From: Hydractinia symbiolongicarpus
Lineage: Eukaryota > Cnidaria > Hydrozoa > Anthoathecata > Hydractiniidae
Length of the DNA stretch: 64,000 nt
Reading direction: 5' to 3'
Assembly: GCF_029227915.1 (NCBI RefSeq)
Contig: NC_079883.1
Coordinates: forward strand, 31,188,001 to 31,252,000
In this document: in pieces, positions 1 through 13,180 of the stretch
Numbering within the stretch: position 1 is the stretch's first letter
How the letters are laid out: each line of letters starts with the position of its first letter
The notes under the pieces: generated by a model
What the model was told of the DNA's origin: nothing
Database searches by the model: none
Seen by the model: the letters and a program-made list of their open reading frames with translations, nothing else
Made by a program: the position numbers and the translations under genes

Positions 1-3000
1 CGGGAAATCGCAGGTTTTCGTTTGCCGGCGATTAAACCACTTTTATTCAGCGTCTCATCAAAAATGAAAACATTTTTGAAAACTACAAGTCTCATGCGTT
101 TTAGTGGTAAAAAAAAATTTAAAAAATCGTTCGGGAAAATGAGTTTACTCCCTGGGTACTTTCTTTGTATACATTCGACTATACGGGCCAAGCCCAGGAT
201 TTACGGGAAATCGCGGGTTTTCGTTTGCCGGCGATTAAACCACTTTCAATAAGCGTCTCATCAAAAATGAAAACATTTCTAAAAACTACAAATCTCATGC
301 GTTTTAGTGGTGAAAAATTAATTTAAAAAATCGGTCGGGAAATGAGTTTACTCCCTGGGTACTTTCTTTGTATACTTTTGACTATACGGGCCGAGTCCGG
401 ATTTACGGGAAGTCGCAGGTTTTCGTTTGCCGGCGATTAAACTTCTTTTATTCAGCGTCTCATCAAAAATGAAAACATTTTTAAAAACTACAAATCTCAT
501 GCGTTTTAGTTGTAAAAAAAAAATTTAAAAAATCGTTCGGGACATGAGTTTACTCCCTGGGTACTTTCTTTGTATACATTCGACTATACGGGCCAAGCCC
601 GGATTTACGGGAAATCGCGGGATTTCGTTTGACGGCGATTAAACCTCTTTCATTAACCGTCTCATCAAAAATGAAAACATTTTTATAAACTGCAAGTCTC
701 ATGCGTTTTAGTGGTGAAATGATAATTTAAAAAATCGTTTTGGAAATGAGTTTACTCACAGGGTACTTTCTTTGTATACATTCGACTATACGGGCCAAGC
801 CCGGGATTTACGGGAAATCGCAGGTTTTCGTTTGCCGGCGATTAAACCACTTTTATTCAGCGTCTTATCAAAAATGAAAACATTTTTGAAAACTACAAGT
901 CTCATGCGTTTTAGTGGTAAAAAAAATTTAAAAAATCGTTCGGGAAATGAGTTTACTCCCTGGGTACTTTCTTTGTATACATTCGACTATACGGGCCAAG
1001 CCCGGGATTTACGGGAAATCGCGGGATTTCGTTTGCCGGCGATTAAACTTCTTTTTTTCAGCGTCTCATCAAAAATGAAAACATTTTTGAAAACTACAAG
1101 TCTCATGCGTTTGAGTGGTGAAAAAATAAATTAAAAAATCGTTCGGGAAATGAGTTTACTTCCTGGGTACTTTCTTTGTATACTTTTGACTATACGGGCC
1201 AAGCCCGGGATTTACGGGAAATCGCGGGTTTTCGTTTGCTGGCGATTAAAACACTTTTATTCAGCGTCTCATCAAAAATGAAAACATTTTTGAAAACTAC
1301 AAGTCTCATGCGTTTTAGTGGTGAAAAAATAAATTAAAAAATCGTTCGGGAAATGAGTTTACTTCCTGGGTACTTTGTTTGTATACTTTTGACTATACGG
1401 GCCGACTCCGGATTTACGGGAAGTCGCGGGTTTTCGTTTGACGGTGATTAAACTTCTTTTATTCAGCGTCTCATCAAAAATGAAAACATTTTTAAAAACT
1501 ACAAGTCTCAAGCGTTTTAGTGGTGAAAAAAAAATTTAAAAAATCGTTCGGGAAATGAGTTTACTTCCTGGGTACTCTCTTTGTATACTTTTGACTATAC
1601 GCGTCAAGCCCGGGATTTACGGGAAATTGTGGGTTTTCCTTTGCCGGCGATTAAACTTCTTTTATTCAGCGTCTCATCAAAAATGAAAACATTTTTGAAA
1701 ACTACAAGTCTTATGCGTTTTAGTGGTGAAAAAATAATTTAAAAAATCGTTCTGGAAATGAGTTTACTCACAGGGTACTTTCTTTGTATACATTCGACTA
1801 TACGGGCCAAGCCCGGGATTTACGGGAAATCGCGGGTTTTCGTTTGCCGGCGATTAAACCTCTTTCATTAAGCCTCTCATCAAAAATGAAAACATTTTTG
1901 AAAACTACAAGTCTCATGCGTTTTAGTGGTGAAATAGTAATTTAAAAAATCGTTCGGGAAATGAGTTTACACCCTGGGTACTTTCTTTGTATACTTTTGC
2001 CTATACGGGCCAAGCCCGGGATTTACGGGAAATCGCGGGTTTTCGTTTGCCGGCGATTAAACTTCTTTTATTCAGCGTCTCATCAAAAATGAAAACATTT
2101 TTGAAAACTACAAGTCTTATGCGTTTTAGTGGTGAAAAAATAATTTAAAAAATCGTTCTGGAAATGCGTTTATTCACACGGTACTTTCTTTGTATACATT
2201 TGACTATACGGGCCAAGCCCGGGATTTACGGGAAATCGCGGGTTTTCGTTTCCCGGCGATTAAACCTCTTTCATTAAGCGTCTCATCAAAAATGAAAACA
2301 TTTTTGAAAACTACAAGTCTCATGCGTTTTAGTGGTGAAATAGTAATTTAAAAAATCGTTCGGGAAATGAGTTTACACCCTGGGTACTTTCTTTGTATAC
2401 TTTTGCCTATACGGGCCGAGTCCGGGATTTACGGGAAGTCGCGGGTTTTCGTTTGCCGGCGATTAAACTTCTTTTATTCAGCGTCTCATCAAAAATGAAA
2501 ACATTTTCAAAAACTACAAGTCTCATGGGCTTTAGTGGTGAAATAATAATTTAAAAAATCGTTCAAGAAATGAGTTTACTCCCTGGGTACTTTTTTGTAT
2601 ACTTTTGACTATACGGGCCGACTCCGGATTTACGGGAAGTCGCGGGTTTTCGTTTGCCGGCGATTAAACTTCTTTTATTCAGCGTCTCATCAAAAATGAA
2701 AACATTTTTAAAAACTACAAGTCTCAAGCGTTTTAGTGATGAAAAAAAAATTTAAAAAATCGTTCGGGAAATGAGTTTACTCCCTGGGTACTTTCTTTGT
2801 ATACTTTTGACTATACGGGCCAAGCCCGGGGTTTACGGGAAATCGCGGGATTTCGTTTGCCGGCGATTAAACCTCTTTCATTAAGCGTCTCATCAAAAAT
2901 GAAAACATTTTTGAAAACTACAAGTCTCATGCGTTTTAGTGGTTAAAAAAAAATTTAAAAAATCGTTCGGGAAATGAGTTTACTCCCTGGGTACTTTCTT

Positions 3001-4350
3001 TGTATACTTTTGACTATACGGGCCGAGTCCGGGATTTACGGGAAATCGCAGGTTTTCGTTTGCCGGCGATTAAACTTCTTTTTTTCAGCGTCTCATCAAA
3101 AATAAAAACATTTTTGAAAACTACAAGTCTCATGCGTTTTAGTGGTGAAAAGATAAATTAAAAAATCGTTCGGGAAATGAGTTTACTTCCTGGGTACTCT
3201 CTTTGTATACTTTTGACTATACAGGTCAAGCCCGGGATTTACGGGAAATCGTGGGTTTTCGTTTGCCAGCGATTAAACTTCTTTTATTCAGCGTCTCATC
3301 TAAAATGAAAACATTTTTAAAAACTACAAGTCCCAAGCGTTTTAGTGGTGAAAAAAAAATTTAAAAAATCGTTCGGGAAATGAGTTTACTCCCTGGGTAC
3401 TTTCTTTGTATACATTCGTCTATACGGGCCAAGCCCGGGGTTTACGGGAAATCGCGGGATTTCGTTTGCCGGCGATTAAACCTCTTTCATTAAGCGTCTC
3501 ATCAAAAATGAAAACATTTTTGAAAACTACAAGTCTTATGCGTTTTAGTGGTGAAAAAATAATTTAAAAAATCGTTCTGGAAATGAGTTTACTCACAGGG
3601 TACTTTCTTTGTATACATTTGACTATACGGGCCAAGCCCGGGATTTACGGGAAATCGCGGGTTTTCATTTGCCGGCGATTAAACCTCTTTCATTAAGCCT
3701 CTCCTCAAAAATGAAAACATTTTTGAAAACTACAAGTCTCATGCGTTTTAGTGGTGAAAAAATAAATTAAAAAATCGTTTGGGAAAAAAGTTTACTTCCT
3801 GGGTACTTTGTTTGTATACTTTTGACTATACGGGCCGACTCCGGATTTACGGGAAGTCGCGGGTTTTCATTTGACGGCGATTAAACTTCTTTTATTCAGC
3901 GTCTCATCTAAAATGAAAACATTTTTAAAAACTACAAGTCTCATGCGTTTTAGTGGTGAAAAGATAAATTAAAAAATCGTTCGGGAAATGAGTTTACTTC
4001 CTGGGTACTCTCTTTGTATACTTTTGACTATACGGGTCAAGCCCGGGATTTACGGGAAATCGTGGGTTTTCGTTTGCCAGCGATTAAACTTCTTTTAGTC
4101 AGCGTCTCATCTAAAATGAAAACATTTTTAAAAACTACAAGTCCCAAGCGTTTTAGTGGTGAAAAAAAAATTTAAAAAATCGTTCGGGAAATGAGTTTAC
4201 TCCCTGGGTACTTTCTTTGTATACATTCGACTATACGGGCCAAGCCCGGGGTTTACGGGAAATCGCGGGATTTCGTTTGCCGGCGATTTAACCTCTTTCA
4301 TTAAGCGTCTCATCAAAAATGAAAACATTTTTGAAAACTACAAGTCTCAT
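1..4350. repeat. Left mosaic segment of the array
   Basis: A and B monomers are mixed and no single higher-order period fits the whole segment. Recurrent variants still tie it to later segments. The variant GGGTACTCTCTTTG occurs at about 1571, 3193 and 4004, separated by 8 and 4 monomers. The block at about 2,230-2,950, which carries TTTCCCGGCG and ATTTTCAAAAAC, recurs 9,730 bp downstream. No gene or unique sequence is present. Confidence 0.9.
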
Positions 4351-7300
4351 GCGTTTTAGTGGTTAAAAAAAATTCAAAAAATCGTTCGGGAAATGAGTTT
4401 ACTCACTGGGTACTTTCTTTGTATACTTTTGACTATACGGGACGAGTCCGGGATTTACGGGAAATCGCAGGTTTTCGTTTGCCGGCGATTAAACTTCTTT
4501 TATTCAGCGTCTCATCAAAAATGAAAACATTTTTGAAAACTACAAGTCTTATGCGTTTTAGTGGTGAAAAAATAATTTACAAAATCGTTCTGGAAATGAG
4601 TTTACTCACAGGGTACTTTCTTTGTATACATTCGACTATACGGGCCAAGCCCGGGATTTACGGGAAATCGCGGGTTTTCGTTTGACGGCGATTAAACATC
4701 TTTCATTAAGCGTCTCATCAAAAATGAAAACATTTTTGAAAACTACAAGTCTCATGCGTTTTAGTGGAGAAATAGTAATTTAAAAAGTCGTTCGGGAAAT
4801 GAGTTTACTTCCTGGGTACTTTCTTTGTATACTTTTGACTATACGGGCCAAGCCCGGGATTTACGGGAAATCGCGGGTTTTCGTTTGCCGGCGATTAAAC
4901 CTCTTTTATTAAGCCTCTCATCAAAAATGAAAACATTTTTGAAAACTACAAGTCTCATGCGTTTTAGTGGTGAAAAAATAAATTAAAAAATCGTTTGGAA
5001 AAAAAGTTTACTTCCTGGGTACTTTGTTTGTATACTTTTGACTATACGGGCCGACTCCGGATTTACGGGAAGTCGCGGGTTTTCGTTTGACGGCGATTAA
5101 ACTTCTTTTATTCAGCGTCTCATCTAAAATGAAAACATTTTTAAAAACTACAAGTCCCAAGCGTTTTAGTGGTGAAAAAAAATTTTAAAAAATCGTTCGG
5201 GAAATGAGTTTACTCTCTGGGTACTTTCTTTGTATACATTCGACTATACGGGCCAAGCCCGGGGTTTACGGGAAATCGCGGGATTTCGTTTGCCGGCGAT
5301 TAAACCTCTTTCATTAAGCGTCTCATCAAAAATGAAAACATTTTTGAAAACTACAAGTCTCATGCGTTTTAGTGGTGAAAAAATAAATTAAAAAATCGTT
5401 TGGGAAAAAAGTTTACTTCCTGGGTACTTTGTTTGTATACTTTTGACTATACGGGCCGACTCCGGATTTACGGGAAGTCGCGGGTTTTCATTTGACGGCG
5501 ATTAAACTTCTTTTATTCAGCGTCTCATCTAAAATGAAAACATTTTTAAAAACTACAAGTCTCATGCGTTTTAGTGGTGAAAAGATAAATTAAAAAATCG
5601 TTCGGGAAATGAGTTTACTTCCTGGGTACTCTCTTTGTATACTTTTGACTATACGGGTCAAGCCCGGGATTTACGGGAAATCGTGGGTTTTCGTTTGCCA
5701 GCGATTAAACTTCTTTTAGTCAGCGTCTCATCTAAAATGAAAACATTTTTAAAAACTACAAGTCCCAAGCGTTTTAGTGGTGAAAAAAAAATTTAAAAAA
5801 TCGTTCGGGAAATGAGTTTACTCCCTGGGTACTTTCTTTGTATACATTCGACTATACGGGCCAAGCCCGGGGTTTACGGGAAATCGCGGGATTTCGTTTG
5901 CCGGCGATTAAACCTCTTTCATTAAGCGTCTCATCAAAAATGAAAACATTTTTGAAAACTACAAGTCTCATGCGTTTTAGTGGTTAAAAAAAATTCAAAA
6001 AATCGTTCGGGAAATGAGTTTACTCACTGGGTACTTTCTTTGTATACTTTTGACTATACGGGACGAGTCCGGGATTTACGGAAAATCGCAGATTTTCGTT
6101 TGCCGGCGATTAAACTTCTTTTATTCAGCGTCTCATCAAAAATGAAAACATTTTTGAAAACTACAAGTCTTATGCGTTTTAGTGGTGAAAAAATAATTTA
6201 CAAAATCGTTCTGGAAATGAGTTTACTCACAGGGTACTTTCTTTGTATACATTCGACTATACGGGCCAAGCCCGGGATTTACGGGAAATCGCGGGTTTTC
6301 GTTTGCCGGCGATTAAACCTCTTTTATTAAGCCTCTCATCAAAAATGAAAACATTTTTGAAAACTACAAGTGTCATGCGTTTTAGTGGTGAAAAAATAAA
6401 TTAAAAAATCGTTTGGAAAAAAAGTTTACTTCCTGGGTACTTTGTTTGTATACTTTTGACTATACGGGCCGACTCCGGATTTACGGGAAGTCGCGGGTTT
6501 TCGTTTGACGGCGATTAAACTTCTTTTATTCAGCGTCTCATCTAAAATGAAAACATTTTTAAAAACTACAAGTCCCAAGCGTTTTAGTGGTGAAAAAAAA
6601 TTTTAAAAAATCGTTCGGGAAATGAGTTTACTCTCTGGGTACTTTCTTTGTATACATTCGACTATACGGGCCAAGCCCGGGGTTTACGGGAAATCGCGGG
6701 ATTTCGTTTGCCAGCGATTAAACCTCTTTCATTAAGCGTCTCATCAAAAATGAAAACATTTTTGAAAACTACAAGTCTCATGCGTTTTAGTGGTTAAAAA
6801 AAAATTCAAAAAATCGTTCGGGAAATGAGTTTACTCACTGGGTACTTTATTTGTATACTTTTAACTATACGGGCCGAGTCCGGGATTTACGGGAAATCGC
6901 AGGTTTTCGTTTGCCGGCGATTAAACTTCTTTTATTCAGCGTCTCATCAAAAATGAAAACATTTTTGAAAACTACAAGTCTTATGCGTTTTAGTGGTGAA
7001 AAAATAATTTAAAAAATCGTTCTGGAAATGAGTTTACTCACAGGGTACTTTCTTTGTATACATTCGACTATACGGGCCAAGCCCGGGATTTACGGGAAAT
7101 CGCGGGTTTTCGTTTGACGGCGATTAAACCTCTTTCATTAAGCGTCTCATCAAAAATGAAAACATTTTTGAAAACTACAAGTCTCATGCGTTTTAGTGGA
7201 GAAATAGTAATTTAAAAAGTCGTTCGGGAAATGAGTTTACTTCCTGGGTACTTTCTTTGTATACGTTTGACTATACGGGCCAAGCCCGGGATTTACGGGA

Positions 7301-8400
7301 AATCGCGGGATTTCGTTTGCCAGCGATTAAACCTCTTTTATTAAGCCTCTCATCAAAAATGAAAACATTTTTGAAAACTGCAAGTCTCATGCGTTTTAGT
7401 GGTTAAAAAAAATTTAAAAAATCGTTCGGGAAATGAGTTTACTCCCTGGGTACATTCTTTGTATACTTTTGACTATACGGGCCGAGTCCGGGATTTATGG
7501 GAAATCGCAGGTTTTCGTTTGCCGGCGATTAAACTTCTTTTACTCATCGTCTCATCAAAAATGAAAACATTTTTGAAAACTACAAGTCTCATGCGTTTTA
7601 GTGGTAAAAAAAAAATTTAAAAAATCGTTCGGAAAATGAGTTTACTCCCTGGGTACTTTCTTTGTATACTTTTGACTATACGGGCCGAGTCCGGGATTTA
7701 CGGGAAATCGCGGGATTTCGTTTGCCGGCGATTAAACCTCTTTCATTAAGCGTCTCATCAAAAATGAAAACATTTTTGAAAACTACAAGTCTCATGCGTT
7801 TTAGTGGTGAAAAAATAAATTAAAAAATCGTTTGGGAAAAAAGTTTACTTCCTGGGTACTTTGTTTGTATACTTTTGACTATACGGGCCGACTCCGGATT
7901 TACGGGAAGTCGCGGGTTTTCATTTGACGGCGATTAAACTTCTTTTATTCAGCGTCTCATCTAAAATGAAAACATTTTTAAAAACTACAAGTCTCATGCG
8001 TTTTAGTGGTGAAAAGATAAATTAAAAAATCGTTCGGGAAATGAGTTTACTTCCTGGGTACTCTCTTTGTATACTTTTGACTATACGGGTCAAGCCCGGG
8101 ATTTACGGGAAATCGTGGGTTTTCGTTTGCCAGCGATTAAACTTCTTTTAGTCAGCGTCTCATCTAAAATGAAAACATTTTTAAAAACTACAAGTCCCAA
8201 GCGTTTTAGTGGTGAAAAAAAAATTTAAAAAATCGTTCGGGAAATGAGTTTACTCCCTGGGTACTTTCTTTGTATACATTCGACTATACGGGCCAAGCCC
8301 GGGGTTTACGGGAAATCGCGGGATTTCGTTTGCCGGCGATTAAACCTCTTTCATTAAGCGTCTCATCAAAAATGAAAACATTTTTGAAAACTACAAGTCT
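4350..8400. repeat. Mosaic higher-order repeats spaced 4, 8 and 12 monomers
   Basis: A marker monomer with AAATTCAAAAAATCG plus CTCACTGGG appears near 4371, 5992, 6804 and 8424, giving spacings of 8, 4 and 8 monomers. GGGTACTCTCTTTG recurs at about 4004, 5625 and 8057, spacings of 8 and 12. The copies at 4.36 and 5.98 kb are collinear at first, then go out of register by one monomer: the monomer at about 4,690-4,895 has no counterpart before the segment matching 4.9 kb resumes at about 6.31 kb. Confidence 0.85.
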
Positions 8401-11000
8401 CATGCGTTTTAGTGGTTAAAAAAAATTCAAAAAATCGTTCGGGAAATGAGTTTACTCACTGGGTACTTTCTTTGTATACTTTTGACTATACGGGACGAGT
8501 CCGGGATTTACGGAAAATCGCAGATTTTCGTTTGCCGGCGATTAAACTTCTTTTATTCAGCGTCTCATCAAAAATGAAAACATTTTTGAAAACTACAAGT
8601 CTTATGCGTTTTAGTGGTGAAAAAATAATTTACAAAATCGTTCTGGAAATGAGTTTACTCACAGGGTACTTTCTTTGTATACATTTGACTATACGGGCCA
8701 AGCCCGGGATTTACGGGAAATCGCGGGTTTTCGTTTGACGGCGATTAAACATCTTTCATTAAGCGTCTCATCAAAAATGAAAACATTTTTGAAAACTACA
8801 AGTCTCATGCGTTTTAGTGGAGAAATAGTAATTTAAAAAGTCGTTCGGGAAATGAGTTTACTTCCTGGGTACTTTCTTTGTATACTTTTGACTATACGGG
8901 CCAAGCCCGGGATTTACGGGAAATCGCGGGTTTTCGTTTGCCGGCGATTAAACCTCTTTTATTAAGCCTCTCATCAAAAATGAAAACATTTTTGAAAACT
9001 ACAAATCTCATGCGTTTTAGTGGTGAAAAAATAAATTAAAAAATCGTTTGGAAAAAAAGTTTACTTCCTGGGTACTTTGTTTGTATACTTTTGACTATAC
9101 GGGCCGACTCCGGATTTACGGGAAGTCGCGGGTTTTCGTTTGACGGCGATTAAACTTCTTTTATTCAGCGTCTCATCTAAAATGAAAACATTTTTAAAAA
9201 CTACAAGTCCCAAGCGTTTTAGTGGTGAAAAAAAATTTTAAAAAATCGTTCGGGAAATGAGTTTACTCCCTGGGTACTTTCTTTGTATACATTCGACTAT
9301 ACGGGCCAAGCCCGGGGTTTACGGGAAATCGCGGGATTTCGTTTGCCGGCGATTAAACCTCTTTCATTAAGCGTCTCATCAAAAATGAAAACATTTTTGA
9401 AAACTACAAGTCTCATGCGTTTTAGTGGTTAAAAAAAATTCAAAAAATCGTTCGGGAAATGAGTTTACTCACTGGGTACTTTCTTTGTATACTTTTGACT
9501 ATACGGGACGAGTCCGGGATTTACGGAAAATCGCAGATTTTCGTTTGCCGGCGATTAAACTTCTTTTATTCAGCGTCTCATCAAAAATGAAAACATTTTT
9601 GAAAACTACAAGTCTTATGCGTTTTAGTGGTGAAAAAATAATTTACAAAATCGTTCTGGAAATGAGTTTACTCACAGGGTACTTTCTTTGTATACATTTG
9701 ACTATACGGGCCAAGCCCGGTATTTACGGGAAATCGCGGGTTTTCGTTTGACGGCGATTAAACATCTTTCATTAAGCGTCTCATCAAAAATGAAAACATT
9801 TTTGAAAACTACAAGTCTCATGCGTTTTAGTGGAGAAATAGTAATTTAAAAAGTCGTTCGGGAAATGAGTTTACTTCCTGGGTACTTTCTTTGTATACTT
9901 TTGACTATACGGGCCAAGCCCGGGATTTACGGGAAATCGCGGGTTTTCGTTTGCCGGCGATTAAACCTCTTTTATTAAGCCTCTCATCAAAAATGAAAAC
10001 ATTTTTGAAAACTACAAATCTCATGCGTTTTAGTGGTGAAAAAATAAATTAAAAAATCGTTTGGAAAAAAAGTTTACTTCCTGGGTACTTTGTTTGTATA
10101 CTTTTGACTATACGGGCCGACTCCGGATTTACGGGAAGTCGCGGGTTTTCGTTTGACGGCGATTAAACTTCTTTTATTCAGCGTCTCATCTAAAATGAAA
10201 ACATTTTTAAAAACTACAAGTCCCAAGCGTTTTAGTGGTGAAAAAAAATTTTAAAAAATCGTTCGGGAAATGAGTTTACTCTCTGGGTACTTTCTTTGTA
10301 TACATTCGACTATACGGGCCAAGCCCGGGGTTTACGGGAAATCGCGGGATTTCGTTTGCCGGCGATTAAACCTCTTTCATTAAGCGTCTCATCAAAAATG
10401 AAAACATTTTTGAAAACTACAAGTCTCATGCGTTTTAGTGGTTAAAAAAAAATTCAAAAAATCGTTCGGGAAATGAGTTTACTCACTGGGTACTTTATTT
10501 GTATACTTTTAACTATACGGGCCGAGTCCGGGATTTACGGGAAATCGCAGGTTTTCGTTTGCCGGCGATTAAACTTCTTTTATTCAGCGTCTCATCAAAA
10601 ATGAAAACATTTTTGAAAACTACAAGTCTTATGCGTTTTAGTGGTGAAAAAATAATTTAAAAAATCGTTCTGGAAATGAGTTTACTCACAGGGTACTTTC
10701 TTTGTATACATTCGACTATACGGGCCAAGCCCGGGATTTACGGGAAATCGCGGGTTTTCGTTTGACGGCGATTAAACCTCTTTCATTAAGCGTCTCATCA
10801 AAAATGAAAACATTTTTGAAAACTACAAGTCTCATGCGTTTTAGTGGAGAAATAGTAATTTAAAAAGTCGTTCGGGAAATGAGTTTACTTCCTGGGTACT
10901 TTCTTTGTATACGTTTGACTATACGGGCCAAGCCCGGGATTTACGGGAAATCGCGGGATTTCGTTTGCCAGCGATTAAACCTCTTTTATTAAGCCTCTCA
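8400..11000. repeat. 5-monomer higher-order repeat, about 2.5 copies
   Basis: The marker monomer with AAATTCAAAAAATCG recurs at about 8424, 9437 and 10451, separated by 1,013 and 1,014 bp, five monomers each. Neighbouring variants (CAGATTTTCG, the AAAAAGTCG monomer, the GGAAAAAAAG monomer and CAAGTCCCAAGCG) repeat in the same order in the first two copies. The right end, about 10.45-11.04 kb, instead matches about 6.80-7.39 kb, 18 monomers earlier. Confidence 0.87.
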
Positions 11001-13180
11001 TCAAAAATGAAAACATTTTTGAAAACTACAAGTCTCATGCGTTTTAGTGGTAAAAAAAAAAATTAAAAAATCGTTGGGGAAATGAGTTTACTCCCTGGGT
11101 ACTTTCTTTGTATACTTTTGACTATACGGGCCGAGTCCGGGATTTACGGGAAATCGCAGGCTTTCGTTTGCCGGCGATTAAACTTCTTTTTTTCAGCGTC
11201 TCATCAAAAAGAAAAACATTTTTGAAAACTACAAGTCTCATGCGTTTTAGTGGTGAAAAGATAAATTAAAAAATCGTTCGGGAAATGAGTTTACTTCCTG
11301 GGTACTCTCTTTGTATACTTTTGACTATACGGTTCAAGCCCGGGATTTACGGGAAATCGTGGTTTTTCGTTTGCCGGCGATTAAACTTCTTTTATTCAGC
11401 GTCTCATCAAAAATGAAAACATTTTTAAAAACTACAAGTCTCAAGCGTTTTATTGGTGAAAAAAAAATTTAAAAAATCGTTCGGGAAATGAGTTTACTCC
11501 CTGGGTACTTTCTTTGTATACATTCGACTATACGGGCCAAGCCCGGGGTTTACGGGAAATCGCGGGATTTCGTTTGCCGGCGATTAAACTTCTTTCATTA
11601 AGCGTCTTATCAAAAATGAAAACATTTTTGAAAACTGCAAGTCTCATGCGTTTTAGTGGTTAAAAAAAATTTAAAATATCGTTCGGGAAATGAGTTTACT
11701 CCCTGGGTACATTCTTTGTATACTTTTGACTATACGGGCCGAGTCCGGGATTTATGGGAAATCGCAGGTTTTCGTTTGCCGGCGATTAAACTTCTTTTAC
11801 TCATCGTCTCATCAAAAATGAAAACATTTTTGAAAACTACAAGTCTCATGCGTTTTAGTGGTAAAAAAAAAAATTTAAAAAATCGTTCGGAAAATGAGTT
11901 TACTCCCTGGGTACTTTCTTTGTATACTTTTGACTATACGGGCCGAGTCCGGGATTTACGGGAAATCGCGGGTTTTCGTTTCCCGGCGATTAAACCTCTT
12001 TCATTAAGCGTCTCATCAAAAATGAAAACATTTTTGAAAACTACAAGTCTCATGCGTTTTAGTGGTGAAATAGTAATTTAAAAAATCGTTCGGGAAATGA
12101 GTTTACACGCTGGGTACTTTCTTTGTATACTTTTACCTATACGGGCCGAGTCCGGGATTTACGGGAAGTCGCCGGTTTTCGTTTGCCGGCGATTAAACTT
12201 CTTTTATTCAGCGTCTCATCAAAAATGAAAACATTTTCAAAAACTACAAGTCTCATGGGCTTTAGTGGTGAAATAATAATTTAAAAAATCGTTCGGGAAA
12301 TGAGTTTACTCCCTGGGTACTTTTTTTGTATACTTTTGACTATACGGGCCGACTCCGGATTTACGGGAAGTCGCGGGTTTTCGTTTGCCGGCGATTAAAC
12401 TCCTTTTATTCAGCGTCTCATCAAAAATGAAAACATTTTTAAAAACTACAAGTCTCAAGCGTTTTAGTGGTGAAAAAAAAATTTAAAAAATCGTTCGGGA
12501 AATGAGTTTACTCCCTGGGTACTTTCTTTGTATACATTCGACTATACGGGCCAAGCCCGGGGTTTACGGGAAATCGCGGGATTTCGTTTGCCGGCGATTA
12601 AACCTCTTTCATTAAGCGTCTCATCAAAAATGAAAACATTTTTGAAAACTACAAGTCTCATGCGTTTTAGTGGTTAAAAAAAAATTTTAAAAATCGGTCG
12701 GGAAATGAGTTTACTCCCTGGGTACTTTCTTTGTATACTTTTGACTATACGGGCCGAGTCCGGGACTTACGGGAAATCGCAGGTTTTCGTTTGCCGGCGA
12801 TTAAACTTCTTTTATTCAGCGTCTCATCAAAAATGAAAACATTTTTGAAAACTACAAGTCTTATGCGTTTTAGTGGTGAAAAAATAATTTAAAAAATCGT
12901 TCTGGAAATGAGTTTACTCACAGGGTACTTTCTTTGTATACATTCGACTATACGGGCCAAGCCCGGGATTTACGGGAAATCGCGGGTTTTCGTTTGCCGG
13001 CGATTAAACCTCTTTCATTAAGCGTCTCATCAAAAATGAAAACATTTTTGAAAACTACAAGTCTCATGCGTTTTAGTGGTGAAATAGTAATTTAAAAAAT
13101 CGTTCGGGAAATGAGTTTACACCCTGGGTACTTTCTTTGTATACTTTTGCCTATACGGGCCGAGTCCGGATTTACGGGAA
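11000..13180. repeat. Mosaic segment with long-range copies of the left region
   Basis: The segment at about 11.64-11.96 kb, which includes ACTCATCGTCTC, repeats about 7.38-7.70 kb, 21 monomers earlier. The segment at about 11.96-12.68 kb repeats about 2.23-2.95 kb at an offset of 9,730 bp. GGGTACTCTCTTTG appears once more at about 11301. Otherwise these are ordinary monomers with no unique DNA. Confidence 0.86.

Noticed and set aside
51-57. Promoter-like strings (TTGAC followed by TATAC, GTATAC) in each monomer
   Set aside because: They recur about 316 times with the monomer, have no associated gene, and are expected by chance in AT-rich sequence.
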